This document shows, piece by piece, positions 1 through 13,888 of a DNA stretch of 64,000 nucleotides (its first letter is position 1; each line of letters begins with the position of its first letter). Source of the DNA: Epiperipatus broadwayi (taxonomy: Eukaryota > Onychophora > Udeonychophora > Euonychophora > Peripatidae). The notes beneath the pieces are model-generated. The model was not told where the DNA came from and did no database searches. It was given only the letters and a program-made list of their open reading frames with translations. The position numbers and the translations under genes were made by a program. The stretch is from positions 124,001 to 188,000 of the forward strand of contig JAQFVV010006834.1 of the NCBI GenBank assembly GCA_028023455.1. Direction: 5' to 3'.

Positions 1-415
1 ATATGAAAATAAAGATGAGTATGATGAGTTAGAATAAATGAATAGCTACAAATACCTTTGTCACAATATTAATACTAATATAAACATAATGGATGAATTT
101 AATCATAGAATTAAACTGGGTTGGAATGTTTTTGTTTTAAAAAACTTAAACTAAAGGAAATATTTCTATGTGTTTGAAAAACAATGTTTTTAATAAATGT
201 GTTTTACCCGTTCTTACTTATGGATCTTACACTTGGGTACTTAGTATAAGAGCAATTCAGAGACTTCAAACCAAACAAAGAAGTACGGAAAGATGCATGT
301 TAGGAGTAACATGGAGAGATTGAAAACGCAATATATGGCTAAAAGAGCAAACAGGTGTTATTGACCTCATTAAAAAAACTAAAAAACTGAAGTGCAGTTG
401 GGTTGATAGTTGCTA
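1..415 (+). pseudogene. RTE-type LINE fragment, C-terminal part of endonuclease-reverse transcriptase, decayed
   Basis: The nucleotide sequence lines up with 28605-29010, which is the intact RTE-type reading frame later in this window, in the same orientation. It covers the region after the RT catalytic box through the C-terminal tail; a recognisable protein trace is the CVLPVLTYGS-type motif near 200-225. Premature stops (for example the taa at 34-36 and the tga near 322) and small indels break the frame. The copy starts before the window edge and homology stops around 410-415. It is an older copy of the same LINE family. No function is expected. The identification rests on the internal alignment. 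Confidence 0.8.
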
Positions 416-1985
416 CCTAAGGCATAATTGCTACTTTTGATTTACAGTTTATATATCCTATTGTTTGTAATGGTTTGATTACCAATTTATTACTTAACAT
501 ACTAAAATCTCTTTTAATAAAAAAATCAAAATTATTAATACATTTGACCTGTTTTTTTTTCAATAGCCCATTTCAAGCAACAAAAAAATTTAATTCCTAT
601 ACAAGAAAAATTATAATACTGGTATAACTGAAGACAAATACATCATACACACCCCTTTTCTAAATTTTAATATCTTTAAAAGTACACATATGTCATTTTT
701 TACTCTCATATGTAGGCAAAACAAAATTGTAAAATTATGTAACAACAGGCTGACTGATAGACCAACCTTTAGACATTTTATATTATCCATGTTCAAATGT
801 AGTTACAATATTATCATGAAAAATTTAAATAATCAATAACCAATTTTATAATGTATTCTAAAAACACTTTAATTTAATGCATGTTCCATATTTTTATGGA
901 ATGCAATCTATCAATATAATCATAAATTTATGTCACATCTAATGAAACAATAGCATCACTCTCATCAATAACTATATTTTTAAAATTAAAGTAATTTTTT
1001 TCTCAAATGCTAAAATATTTTTGTAGCAATTTCCAAATATATTTAACTTTTTTGAGGTATAAATGAACCATGAAAATCAATCTTTATCATACTTGACAAA
1101 TAATTTTCTTCTTTATGTAATTTTATATTTGCAAAATTTGAAGACATGTAACCATGAAAAATATATACTATAGTACACGTTATGAATTATGGATTTGTTT
1201 CTAGTTTTTCTAAACTTAATTTTCTGACTATCTATATTATAATCCTCAATTTAAAAAAAACCAAAACAAATTAACTTTTTCAATATTCTGATACTGTGTA
1301 ATTAAATATTTCTGCATACCTTTATTTTTTTTCAAAAAATCACATCATCATTTATATCCTTTTTCTAGAATGGAAAGTCCATATAAATTTTCACATGAAA
1401 TTACACTAAATGTATGACTTTTTCTTGTTATTTTAAGAGCAATATCACTTTCATCACTAATTCTTTCAAATAAATGTTGCACTGAACAATTAGTTCCAAA
1501 TACAATTTTCCCATGTATAGACACCATATTTTTAAAGGAATGGTAAATGTTGACAATAAGATTCAACAGATTAATAATACTTTATATCAAATTACAAACA
1601 AGTATGATAATTTAAAGGAGTTAAAGATTGATAAAAATTAAAATGGATATCTATTTTATATATTTCTAATGCTCATCTATTATTATGAAGAGAGAAACCA
1701 TAATAAAAGAAACTTTAAAGATGAACTTTTCATAAATAAAAAAAAAAAGAATATAATTAATAAACAAGCCACTAACGTTGCCTTGAAAGGCTAACCTTCT
1801 CACAATGCTGTGATATTAATGTTTTGCTGACTGCCTGTTAATTAAATCATGGTTGTATTTGTATATTAGCATAGGTTCATTTATTTTCCTTTTACTGTTT
1901 TTTTTTTTTTTGAATATGCAATATTTTTACATTATTAAAATTATGTAAATAAATCATTTTTTATAGCACGATGTTTGTAAACTGT
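416..1985. other. AT-rich stretch without recognisable gene
   Basis: Low-complexity AT-rich DNA with many homopolymer A and T runs. Short open frames on both strands show no motif and no protein-like composition. Nothing is annotated here. Confidence 0.6.
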
Positions 1986-2125
1986 AATATTTAACACAGC
2001 ATTATGCTGTTGCACATGCGCTTTGAAGATTTTAACTATAAATGAATGAATACTAACACTCAACCACATGTTAAGTTAAAATCTTCAAAGCGCATGTGCA
2101 ACAGTGTAATACGGCGTTAAATATT
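1986..2125. mobile_element. Short hairpin (MITE-like) element with 51-bp inverted arms
   Basis: The left arm (1986-2036) and right arm (2075-2125) are inverted copies of each other, 51 bp each, with about seven mismatches, all in the outer half. The inner 30 bp, including GCACATGCGC, match perfectly. The loop is 38 bp. Two long inverted arms with a short centre and no coding capacity fit a miniature inverted-repeat or foldback element. No clear target duplication is visible, so the family is not assigned. Confidence 0.65.
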
Positions 2126-2878
2126 GTTAAAATGAAAATCAAAACCATAAATACATAACTTATTATGGTTGTAAAATAGATGCTGAAATATTATTATCTA
2201 ATTTACAATTTTGTTTAGATTTCTGAACCTGTTTTAAGAACAGCAAGTGATCTATAGTTTTTTTTTTACCAATGTACATCTTGATTCACCTATACATACA
2301 CTACCACATCTACATATCCATTTATAAATGAAACAATTTTTATTTATAAATGAGGTTTTATCTTTAGAGTTATTTAATAATTTATTTAATGTAGGAGGTT
2401 TGTAAAATGCAATATCACATATATCTTTATAAATATTCCTTATAAAATTTACTTAGTGATTCAACATATATGGTATTGATATTCATATTATTTTATTAGT
2501 AGCAGAATCAATATTATTATTAAAAATTTTATTCTTATATTTTATATTAAAATCTCTAATAATGTTGTATATATGATTATATTTTTTACCAACATTTAAC
2601 AATTCATTCAAATATATTTCAAATTTTTTGCCTTTATCCGATGAATATTTGCAAAAAAAACTATTATTTCTAAATAAAAAGTATTGGCTCAAACTCACTG
2701 GAAAGGAGCTTATAATGGTAGATTAAGTAGTTTGGACTGATTGTTAGATGGATTTAATATAAAATGATACAATAAAATACTGAAAATATAATATTATTGG
2801 TACTGGTTGGTTATACATACTATGGCCACTAGGTAAAACTGCAGTATCATCAAGAACCCCCAAGAAGCCTGCAAGCAA
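2126..2878. other. AT-rich stretch without recognisable gene
   Basis: AT-rich sequence with no repeat or coding signal that I can support. The 71-codon frame on the minus strand near 2483-2698 is lysine/asparagine-rich noise. Confidence 0.5.
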
Positions 2879-3118
2879 TAAATTTCTATCCAAAAATTGC
2901 TGAAATCAATGTAAAATTAAAATGCCTTAGGCAAAAATGCAAAATTATAACGCCTAAGGCAAATAAATTGAACAAATCCTCAACCTACCCTGTATAAATC
3001 TCTATCCAAAATTCATTGAAATAAATGTAAAATTAAAATGCTGAAAGCAAAAAATCAGAAAATTAAAATGCCTAACACAAGAAATTGGAAAATGAAAATT
3101 CCTAAGGCAAAGAAATCA
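2879..3118. repeat. Degenerate minisatellite, about 30-bp units with a palindromic core
   Basis: Units starting at about 2913, 2941, 3029, 3059 and 3089 share a frame of AAAATTAAAATGCC followed by TTAGGCA or TAAGGCA. The core GCCTTAGGC/GCCTAAGGC is self-complementary. A longer period of about 118 bp is also seen (the TCTATCCAAAA motif near 2885 and 3001). Copies differ by several bases, so the array is old. Confidence 0.65.
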
Positions 3119-3185
3119 AACAAATCCTTCTAAAATAGAAATAAAAAATAAATAGAATAAAACACTATAAAATTCGAAGTACAAA

Positions 3186-4925
<1,740 letters not shown>

Positions 4926-5274
4926 TAACATTTCACTCTTTTTTCTTCCACTTTTGGCAGCCATCTTAGCAATTGGTTTTGAAAAGCATCCCTTAGTGAC
5001 TCACAGTTTCAGGAAGATAGGGGCAAATGACCCCTTATATTTTCACATTAAAATCAAGGTAAGTCAGATTTATAATCATGATTTATGATGGAGAGTGACA
5101 ATATAATTGATAACCCACAAAATAATATAATACCCGATCTCAGCATTCAATCTAGCAATGCAGTCTTGGGGCAAAAATGTTATAGCCTTAGATCTAATTA
5201 AATGTATCTAAACTAACCTCTACAACAAATAAAAACCCACAAATCAGTAAAGCAAAAAAAATATCATTGCAAAT

Positions 5275-7754
5275 ATGAGCAAAAGTTTAGAAAATATTAA
5301 ACTCCGCCCTAATATAAACAATAGCATAAATATCTCCTCAAGCAAAACTTTTAAAATCTTTAAAAATAAAGCGGATATCAATCATCTTTTCTCTGAAGAC
5401 TTTACTCACCCTCAGAAGACTATAATGAGCAATTTATTTGCCCAATAATACATCTAAAACCATATCTGAAAATATGAAACAAAATTTCCAACAAGAAGAT
5501 TTCAGCAAAAAAATTAAAGTAAAAAATTTTCCACCAGAGGTCGACAAAACCAATGCTGTCACATTAGAGTTTGTCAACAGTAAATTTAAAAATAAAAAAG
5601 AAATAAAATTATAAAACTGATAAATCTCATCCCAAATTAAACAGAGATTATATCCCAGAACAATCCATTGTTCCATCAGCCAACTTATAATCTAAAATGA
5701 TTTCTTCAATACCAATATTAAAAAACTCCTCTATATATGCAAATATCATAAGGTCTAAAAATTCTGAGAACATCTCTGAAAATATTAAGGCTGATAATTT
5801 CAATGAATTATATTTAAATATCTCAGAATTAGACATAGAACAACCTTTAGAACAATAATCAAACACTCTGGAAAATGACTCATTTAATATAAACTTTTTT
5901 AATGATGAAATGTTCCAAAAAATAAATAGCGATTTCAAGAAAATGATACCCAACACTCTATGTAAATTGTTTGCAAACTACTACAGAGATAAGTCTCTAA
6001 TTTTAGCCATAACAAGTCAATGATTTACTTTATATAAGTTCCCTTTATAATGACTATACAGACTTATTAATAAAAGCAATTAGGCAAAGGCATTCACAAG
6101 ATCCTTAAAAACCAATGACTGATATGTGATTGTTGAGTTTAAAATATGGGCAGATGGAATAAACTTTAAAAATAACTGCAGATCTTTAGGAAATTACATA
6201 CTATGCTCCATAGATATGAACCATCTGGTTACAGTATCCGGAAGAATCCAAAACTGCCTTGCCCAGTTTAATGAAGAACTACAAGACATCATTATTAATT
6301 ATGGTTCGGTTAGCAAATTTAAACACCTCTTAAATCCTCCTTTCAAAGATCAAATCCTTTTCAACACAGTTATCTTCACACTTGCATTAAAGAAACACAT
6401 TATAACGACTGACTTACCCACTATTATTACTGCAAGAGGCTCCCCTATGGTTTTGACATTCAGGGGAGTACATCCACAGTGTTTCTTCTGCCTTCAAAGA
6501 ACACACCTTATTAAAAATTGTGCAGCAAGAATATGCACACACTGCTATATTAAAAAGAATAAAGCTCATAGATGCACCTGCTAGACCTATTAACATGTCT
6601 ACCACAACCATAAATAGCCAAACACCTCATGGGCCTAATTCTATCAGCAACCTCACAAACCCAGACAATTTGTTTCAAATAAATCCTCCAAAAAACTCTT
6701 ACACAACCAAACCTATCTTTCAAAATAAAAATATCCAAGAAAGAACAAACACCACCCTTTATACTAATAGTAGATAATCAGATAACCAAGCAATAACATA
6801 TATTTTTCTTAAACTAATCACTCAAACTCGTGATACTCGAGAAAAAACAGACAATACATGTAATACTAATCTCCAAGAAGCAATATTAGGTCAAACTCTT
6901 ACTGCAAAAGAATACAATATGACCAATCCATCTGACATGAGCAAGGAACTACCCAGGCAATGAAGAAAATACACCAAAATTTCAATACAATTCACCCAAA
7001 ACAACTTCCACCCAGCTTAAAACCATTGATACATCAACATTCAGGCCAGCTAAGACTAGCAAACCTAAACAAGGTGATCCACAGACTGTCCTCAAATCTT
7101 CAACTCCTGCAAAACCTAAGCATTGAGATGAAACGACTTATCAAACACTTAACCTGATTGTCAGCATGATTAATGTTTCACAACAGATACAGCAAACAAA
7201 AAATGAATCAGGTCTACAGAAAATGAATCAGGTCTAAAATATAAACCAAAATCTCATAACAATAAAAAACAATTTTATCAAAAGAACAGGAAAAAGAAAA
7301 CAACACTAATAAACTTCAAATCTCTCAAAAAACTGACTCAACAAATACCCAAAATACAAATAAGAACATTTTAAAAAAAAATCAAATTGCACATATAGAT
7401 CAAGCTTGGAAGATGACAGCTCCCACCCAATACATGTCTCGACCCCACCCTATAACAAAAAAAAATTCAGATATATCCAGCTCAAAACTTCACAAATCCA
7501 TAGAAAAAAAGAGAAAAACCATGAGTCTTACAACCATCAATACAATTGATCCGTCTGATGAATCTTAGGTGGAATACATTACTACATCAGACACCGAAGA
7601 CTTCATGGATGCAATTCCTCAACCAACAAATGTATTGCCAATCCATCCACAAGTTCAATCAAAAGTCTTGGATTGCCAAACAGCATCAGACCTTATCAAT
7701 ATGGCGATGTCCCACATTGACTTGGTCCACTTTGCTGAGGATAGTTTGGATTAA
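5275..7754 (+). pseudogene. LINE ORF1: gag-like nucleic-acid-binding protein with two CCHC knuckles
   Basis: A degraded first frame starts near the ATG at 5275. The best-preserved block is 6126-6584 (152 codons). It ends in a knuckle CFFCLQRTHLIKNC, an exact C-x2-C-x4-H-x4-C spacing, followed at once by a second, altered one (CTHCYIKKNKAHRC). The preceding GSPMVLTFRGVHPQ stretch is typical of the segment before such knuckles in LINE ORF1 proteins. A last acidic block (7569-7752) closes with TAA, six bases before the ORF2 start at 7761. In the family this protein coats element RNA. Stops around 5449 and between 6584 and 7569 inactivate it. Confidence 0.75.
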
Positions 7755-7760
7755 TTTATC

Positions 7761-10700
7761 ATGTTCCGCAAAATTGCTTGCACTAACATTCACAACATCA
7801 ATTCAATTGATAGAGTTCTAGCTATTAAAATCTGGCTCTCACTCTGTTCCCCATATATACTTCTTATAAGTGAAAGTAAATATCACCATAAGACTTATAA
7901 TAAAATGGTAACTCTTCTTTCATCTCTCGGATTTACTAGATTTTCCATCAGCCATTTAGCATCAGGTGGAGTTGGTATTCTTCTCAACAAGTCAACACCA
8001 CCTTTAAGTTTTAGCTTTCTATTCCTAGATGCCAATATAATTATCATAGAAATAGACTATTGGGGTTATCCGATTATCATAGCTTGTATATATACAGCCA
8101 AAGACACCTCTTAATATCTAAAAATAACCCACATCCTAAATGTCATCAATGCTAACAGAGCCCTCCCCCCTACTATTCTCCTGGGAGACTCTAACACTAC
8201 ATATCAACAAGAGATTTTTGAAAATCAAATAAATCACAGATTAATGTGTGGAGAGGGCTTTTTTCCTCACGAAGCCTACTCTTTCTATACTAAAACTAAA
8301 AAGTCCCTGATTGATCTGGGTTACTACACTCCAGACCTCCATTTCAACCTCTGAGACAGCTTCTTTCCTCCCAAAGCCTACTCTTTCTATACTGAAATTA
8401 AAAAATCCCTTATTGATCTGGTTTACTGCACTCCAGACCACCTTTTCAACCTCAATGCAGCATTATACCCTGTTGCTTTCTATGATCACATTGGCCCTGA
8501 ATTTTTAATTTTACCTCTATTTCAATATGTATACCTGTTGATGGACCTGGGAATAACATGTGCATGATCACCCAATCAAACATGACTGAAGCAATAGTGT
8601 CTGTGGCATACATCTATTTCCAGAAAATAAGCATCATTTCCCTTTCTGCTGAGGAGGGCTGGTTTTCTTTCATCGGAAACCTACAGTTCATATTAAATCA
8701 CCACACCAGGAAAACAAAAGGATCAAATGACCTTCTAAATGATCTAACAGACATTAATATACAACTTCAAACATTACAGCAAAATTTCACAAATACAGAA
8801 ACAATTATCACCCCTAAAAATCTCTACAAAATCAAGCAAAAGTCCCTTGCAGAATATATATCCATCAGAAGATCCAAATGTTTCTTATCACAACAACACT
8901 GCTGTATGAGAGACTACCTCAGATGAGCACTGGGCTTAAATAAAAAAAAAAAACAAGTCACTCCCATATTCATTAATACTAATGACACCAATCTCATTGG
9001 CTTTCAAATGATGCAGCACATCAGTCAACAATTCTGCCAATTAATGCAAAAAGATGGAGCTCCTCCAGAAAACACCTGGTCGAATGCTGGTGACCTGGGC
9101 AAAATGGCATTACAGAAATCCAAATCAAAAAGAAGATAACATTATTTCCTTTCAGAGTTCATCCTTGCCTTCACAACATTCCAAATTTCCTTCTCAAACA
9201 CCTCAGTCAAGTCACTGCTCCAATTATTAAAAAAAAGATTGATCACCTGCCCTCCGACAACAAAAATATAACAGATCTTTATCCAGTGGCACTCATGCCT
9301 TTTATTAAAAAAGCAAAACCACTAAACAACATAAACAGTGTCTGGCCAATTTCCATGACCCCATTGCTTAATAGGATAATCGAGTCAGTTATTAAAGATC
9401 AAATCCAAACTCAAATTTTTAACCATATCTTTCCAAACCAATATGGAAAAAAAGAATCATAAACCTCACATGCTATAACTAATGTAACTGCAGTGTTCAA
9501 TTATATCAGATCACATTGTAAATCCAAACCTATTGCTGTCCAACTGGGTTTCTGGTGGCATTTGACTCAATATGGATAAAAATACTCCTGGATATTCTGG
9601 CAGAATGTGACATTCTGTCCATGATTGTTTAGATCATCAGCAATCTGCTCTACAACAGGAAGATTTTTCTCTCTCTTGATGGCACGATCACACCAGTTTT
9701 CAAGCCATGCTAGTTGATCCCTCAAGGATCTCCACTCAGTGCCATATTCTTCTCGGTATACAGCAACCCTCTTCTGATGGATATAAAAAAAACCTCCCAG
9801 GACTATTCCTTCCCTCTCTCAATAAAAAAATTCAATGTATTTTCATATATAGATGACATCATGGTCATGCTTCCCACCATTAAATATCTTCCGCAACTCA
9901 TGAACATCCTAAACAAAAATACAAGGAAACATGGCCTACAAATAAATTTTAACAAATATTCCATCTGGAAGATAATGTCTGGCAAACAAATTAACTCCCC
10001 CTTTTCCACAAAACCCCAAATATATTTAGATTTCCCAATCTTCAAACCTCCAACTGCAAAGGCAAGAGAAATTCAAGATGCAATCCTCCAATCAACTGAA
10101 GCCCTCACCACTTCACTCTCTAGAGTATTCCTTTCATTATATGGAAAGGATGGCCTCCTCAACATGATCAAAATGCCAAAAATCTCATATATCTTCCATT
10201 CATAAAAATGTCTAAAACAGTTTCAAAATAAAATTAACCAATTATGCACCAAACTTCTCTGGAAAGGAAGGACAGTTGATATTAGCTTGTGACATATCCA
10301 ATAACCATGCAGGTTCAATGGACTGTCATTCCTCTCGATACAGGCAATCATTTTACATAAAATCCACAACACTCTACATAATCTTTACCTCTCCTATGGA
10401 TACTCCAACTTTATAAAAAATTACACCGACTGATCGCCCTACACCTTTTTCCAGGTCATGGATAGCATTGCTAGTAGATCACCTACAACATTATAACCCA
10501 ATGATGCCCTCTAACCTTAACCAAAAAATCACATTTTGGGAAGCATACAATATAATCATCTATAATCAGCAACCCATTAAAACCACCCTAAATGTAACAA
10601 ACTAAAGCCTAATTACACACTTCAAAAGATGGAGTCTGGAACCCAAATTTCCTTGACTTCATCATTAAAATTAATCTTAATGCACTTACCACTAATTGGT

Positions 10701-11090
10701 GTCTTTATCACTGAAGAGGTTTTTCTAGCATTGACCAAATATGTGGTCTGTGTTCTCCTGAAGATGAAACCATAATCATATTATACACCAGTGCCCAAGT
10801 CTTAAAACACTGAAAGATATAATCATAATCAACTCCCAACATAAAAATCTGACATGATTTTTTCACTCAAAAATGTCATTCATAATGGAACTTTTGCAAT
10901 ATTAAGGCTTTCTGTTTTTGTCCTCTATGCCATATGAATAGTGACATGCAAATCTCTCTTGGAACTACCCCTGCCACAAATCATACCATTGTTTTATCAA
11001 ACGCTCAAAAAAATCAAGAAGCGTGATCAACTCCTTGCCTGCAGTAAAATCTTTAATGACACCTGGTCTTTAACTGCTCTATCCTTTTCC
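7761..11090 (+). pseudogene. LINE ORF2: endonuclease-reverse transcriptase, broken
   Basis: The ATG at 7761 lies six bases after the ORF1 stop. The N-terminal endonuclease shows LLISESKYH (the glutamate of the APE fold) and GGVGILLNKS, and ends with a duplicated SLIDL motif (8256-8455). The RT follows: PISMTPLLNRIIESVIKDQ (about 9350), a shifted AFDSIW (motif A, about 9559), IPQGSPLSAIFF (motif B, 9717-9752) and YIDDIMVM (motif C, about 9849). At about 10.75 kb, CGLCSPEDET resembles the C-x2-C zf-RVT tail. The longest intact piece is 9714-10205. Stops and frameshifts occur throughout. The enzyme would nick target DNA and prime cDNA synthesis there. Confidence 0.85.
8256..8455 (+). repeat. In-frame 102-bp tandem duplication inside the endonuclease region
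   Basis: About 8256-8353 is repeated at about 8358-8455 with a period of 102 bp (34 codons) and around ten differences. Both copies encode a YSFYT..K.SLIDL.Y.TPD-type segment, the conserved C-terminal motif of this endonuclease. The first copy ends in a TGA that separates it from the second. Confidence 0.85.
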
Positions 11091-12170
11091 TGATTATCAT
11101 CTCCCACCTTCTTAGCATTATAAATTAGGCAATTTTTTTAAAAAAAATCATGTTTATATTGAAAATCCTAATACAATTAAACAAGTTCTTAGTTTCTCAT
11201 ATTCTACACAAATTTCTTCATTATACCCAACCACATAAGTGTATAACAATGGCGTTCTCATAACATAATCTAGCCAGATGGCAAACTGAACATTATTATA
11301 AACTTTTTATTGTACAATTTATTTATTTATTTTTCTTTTATCAGTATGTAATCACAATTTATTGTTAATAATTTTTTGTTGAAATGAACATTTCACTCTT
11401 TTTACACTTTAAAGCAAAATTTAGTTATTTATTCTTTACAATTTTGACTGTTCATAGCAGTCTTTGTCAGATGTAGAAAATTTAAACATTATATCAATAC
11501 AACAATATTTCCTACATATATCTATTATAATCTTACAGTTTTATCAACTTAATTAACATCCCTTTATTCAATAAACTTATTAATATATAGTTTTCTACTT
11601 TTAATTCTATTGTATCCTTTATTTTTGTTACTTATTTTTATTCTTAGTTATTATCATATTTATTCACCTTTTATCTTTGCCATAATTTTAAAAAAATAAT
11701 GTAAAATTTATAAAATCTTTTTTTTTATATTGCTGCTCTATTAATATATTTAACCTTATTTTTCATTTCACTTAGTTGTACATATTTCCTTAATTGTTTT
11801 AATTATCTTATTCTATTTCTTAATTTTTTTATCCATATTTTATTTCTGCTTCTTTTATTTACTTATTTTTATAAATTATTTTTTAAAAAAATTTATATAT
11901 ATGTATTTTGTATTTCTTACCTTATTCTCTACTTTTTTTCTCTTTCCTCCACCATTTACTTATCCCATATTTTTTCTACTTCTTTTTCCTTTTTTTTATA
12001 TTTTTATACAACTCCCTCTATTATCTATTCTTCAAACTATTTTTTTATTAGTTCTCACTTTTATTTTTAACACACACACACATATATATATATATGTTGA
12101 TATGAAGATTTTCATGGGCTGCATATATAAAAGACATACTTTTCGGGGTCATTGGTGATAAAAAATTGAA

Positions 12171-12347
12171 ATATTGATATACCAACATTTCGACTTGATA
12201 ATACAAGCCATCCACTTGGTGATAAAATGTAGAAAAATTGTAGTAAAGGCGCTACAATCATTGATTTAAAAAAATGTTAAACTTTCATCAGTAGCAAAAA
12301 TACCAGTGGATGACTTGTGTGATCACAAAATGTCGGTATATCAATAT
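12171..12347. mobile_element. MITE-like element, about 177 bp, 40-bp inverted ends
   Basis: The left end (12171-12213, beginning ATATTGATATACC) and the right end (12308-12347) are inverted copies of each other with a handful of mismatches. About 95 bp lie between them, with no coding potential. Both outer ends merge into TA-rich flank, so a TA target duplication (Tc1/mariner style) is possible but cannot be distinguished from background. Confidence 0.65.
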
Positions 12348-12372
12348 ATATAATTTTTTTAACATGGATGAA

Positions 12373-12488
12373 ACCACAAAATATGTCTTATATATATATA
12401 TAAAACAAATATTATTTTTAAACTCCCTCAACCACAAAATATGTCTTATATATATATATAAAACAAATATTATTTTTAAACTCCCTCA
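12373..12488. repeat. Perfect 58-bp tandem duplication
   Basis: The unit at 12373-12430 is repeated without visible difference at 12431-12488; both begin ACCACAAAATATGTC and end AACTCCCTCA. Identity suggests a recent event. Confidence 0.9.
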
Positions 12489-13075
12489 TCTACTAATATT
12501 TGGATTTATCTTCTTTATTAAAATAGTCTCCCTTATTTTTCTATCTCTTCTACTACTTGCATAACTTATTATTCTAATATCATTTTTTTTAGTTTATGAC
12601 CTGTCTTCATAAACTACATGTATACTGGTGACACTGTATTGTATTTATGTTATTTAACCTAATATATAATTTTTGTCTCATCTACATATTTATTTGTAAT
12701 CCCTTCATCTTTACATTTTCTACATTCTATCTCATAAAACTCATTTTTATATTTCTTTTCTCCACTTATATACCTATTGTCTAAAATAACCATTACATTG
12801 TCTTCCTTTTATTCACTATTTTATAATTAATATCATTTTTAAATAATTTATTATTAATTTTTCTAATAATATTATTAATTCCCCTTACTATAAAAATATC
12901 ATTAACTTTTATTCCTATGCATTTCTTTTTTTTTCTTTGCATTTTTATCTCTACCTTTCTCTCTTTTTTATATAACTATTCTATCTTTTTTATTTTCTTT
13001 TTTATTATCTCTTCTGTATATTCATTTTTCTTGAAATCTTTCAGTATTCTATTTATTTTTTAAAATATTATTCTC

Positions 13076-13866
<791 letters not shown>

Positions 13867-13868
<2 letters not shown>

Positions 13869-13888
13869 AGTGCTAAGTTAAGCACTTT
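13867..13888. other. Short hairpin, 8-bp stem and 6-base loop
   Basis: AAAGTGCT and AGCACTTT flank a six-base loop, directly after the outer end of the foldback element. Function unknown. Confidence 0.6.

Larger units (their letters stand above)
5095..11110 (+). mobile_element. APE-type non-LTR retrotransposon (LINE), decayed, two ORFs
   Basis: The whole element reads on the plus strand: a decayed ORF1 with paired zinc knuckles, then ORF2 with an apurinic-type endonuclease, a reverse transcriptase and a zinc-binding tail. Boundaries are estimated. The 5' end is somewhere near 5.1 kb, and the recognisable ORF2 tail (CGLCSPEDET) is at about 10.75 kb. Base composition is less AT-skewed than the flanks. 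The order and the PQGSPLS form of RT motif B fit the I/Jockey/Tad side of LINE diversity, but the clade is not settled. Many stops and frameshifts show it is dead. Confidence 0.85.
11300..13075. other. T-rich, strand-asymmetric low-complexity tract
   Basis: For about 1.8 kb the plus strand is dominated by T with interspersed C and A and very little G, giving pyrimidine-rich runs such as those at 11925-12060 and 12910-13080. No coding signal is credible; the leucine/phenylalanine-rich frames at 11901-12158 and 12310-12564 follow from base composition. Two small structured repeats lie inside it (12171-12347 and 12373-12488), and a short (CA)n/(TA)n tract is at 12070-12095. Confidence 0.6.

Noticed and set aside
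11901-12564. Leucine/phenylalanine-rich frames resembling membrane proteins
   Set aside because: The composition follows from the T-rich strand; there are no start context, motif or conserved features.
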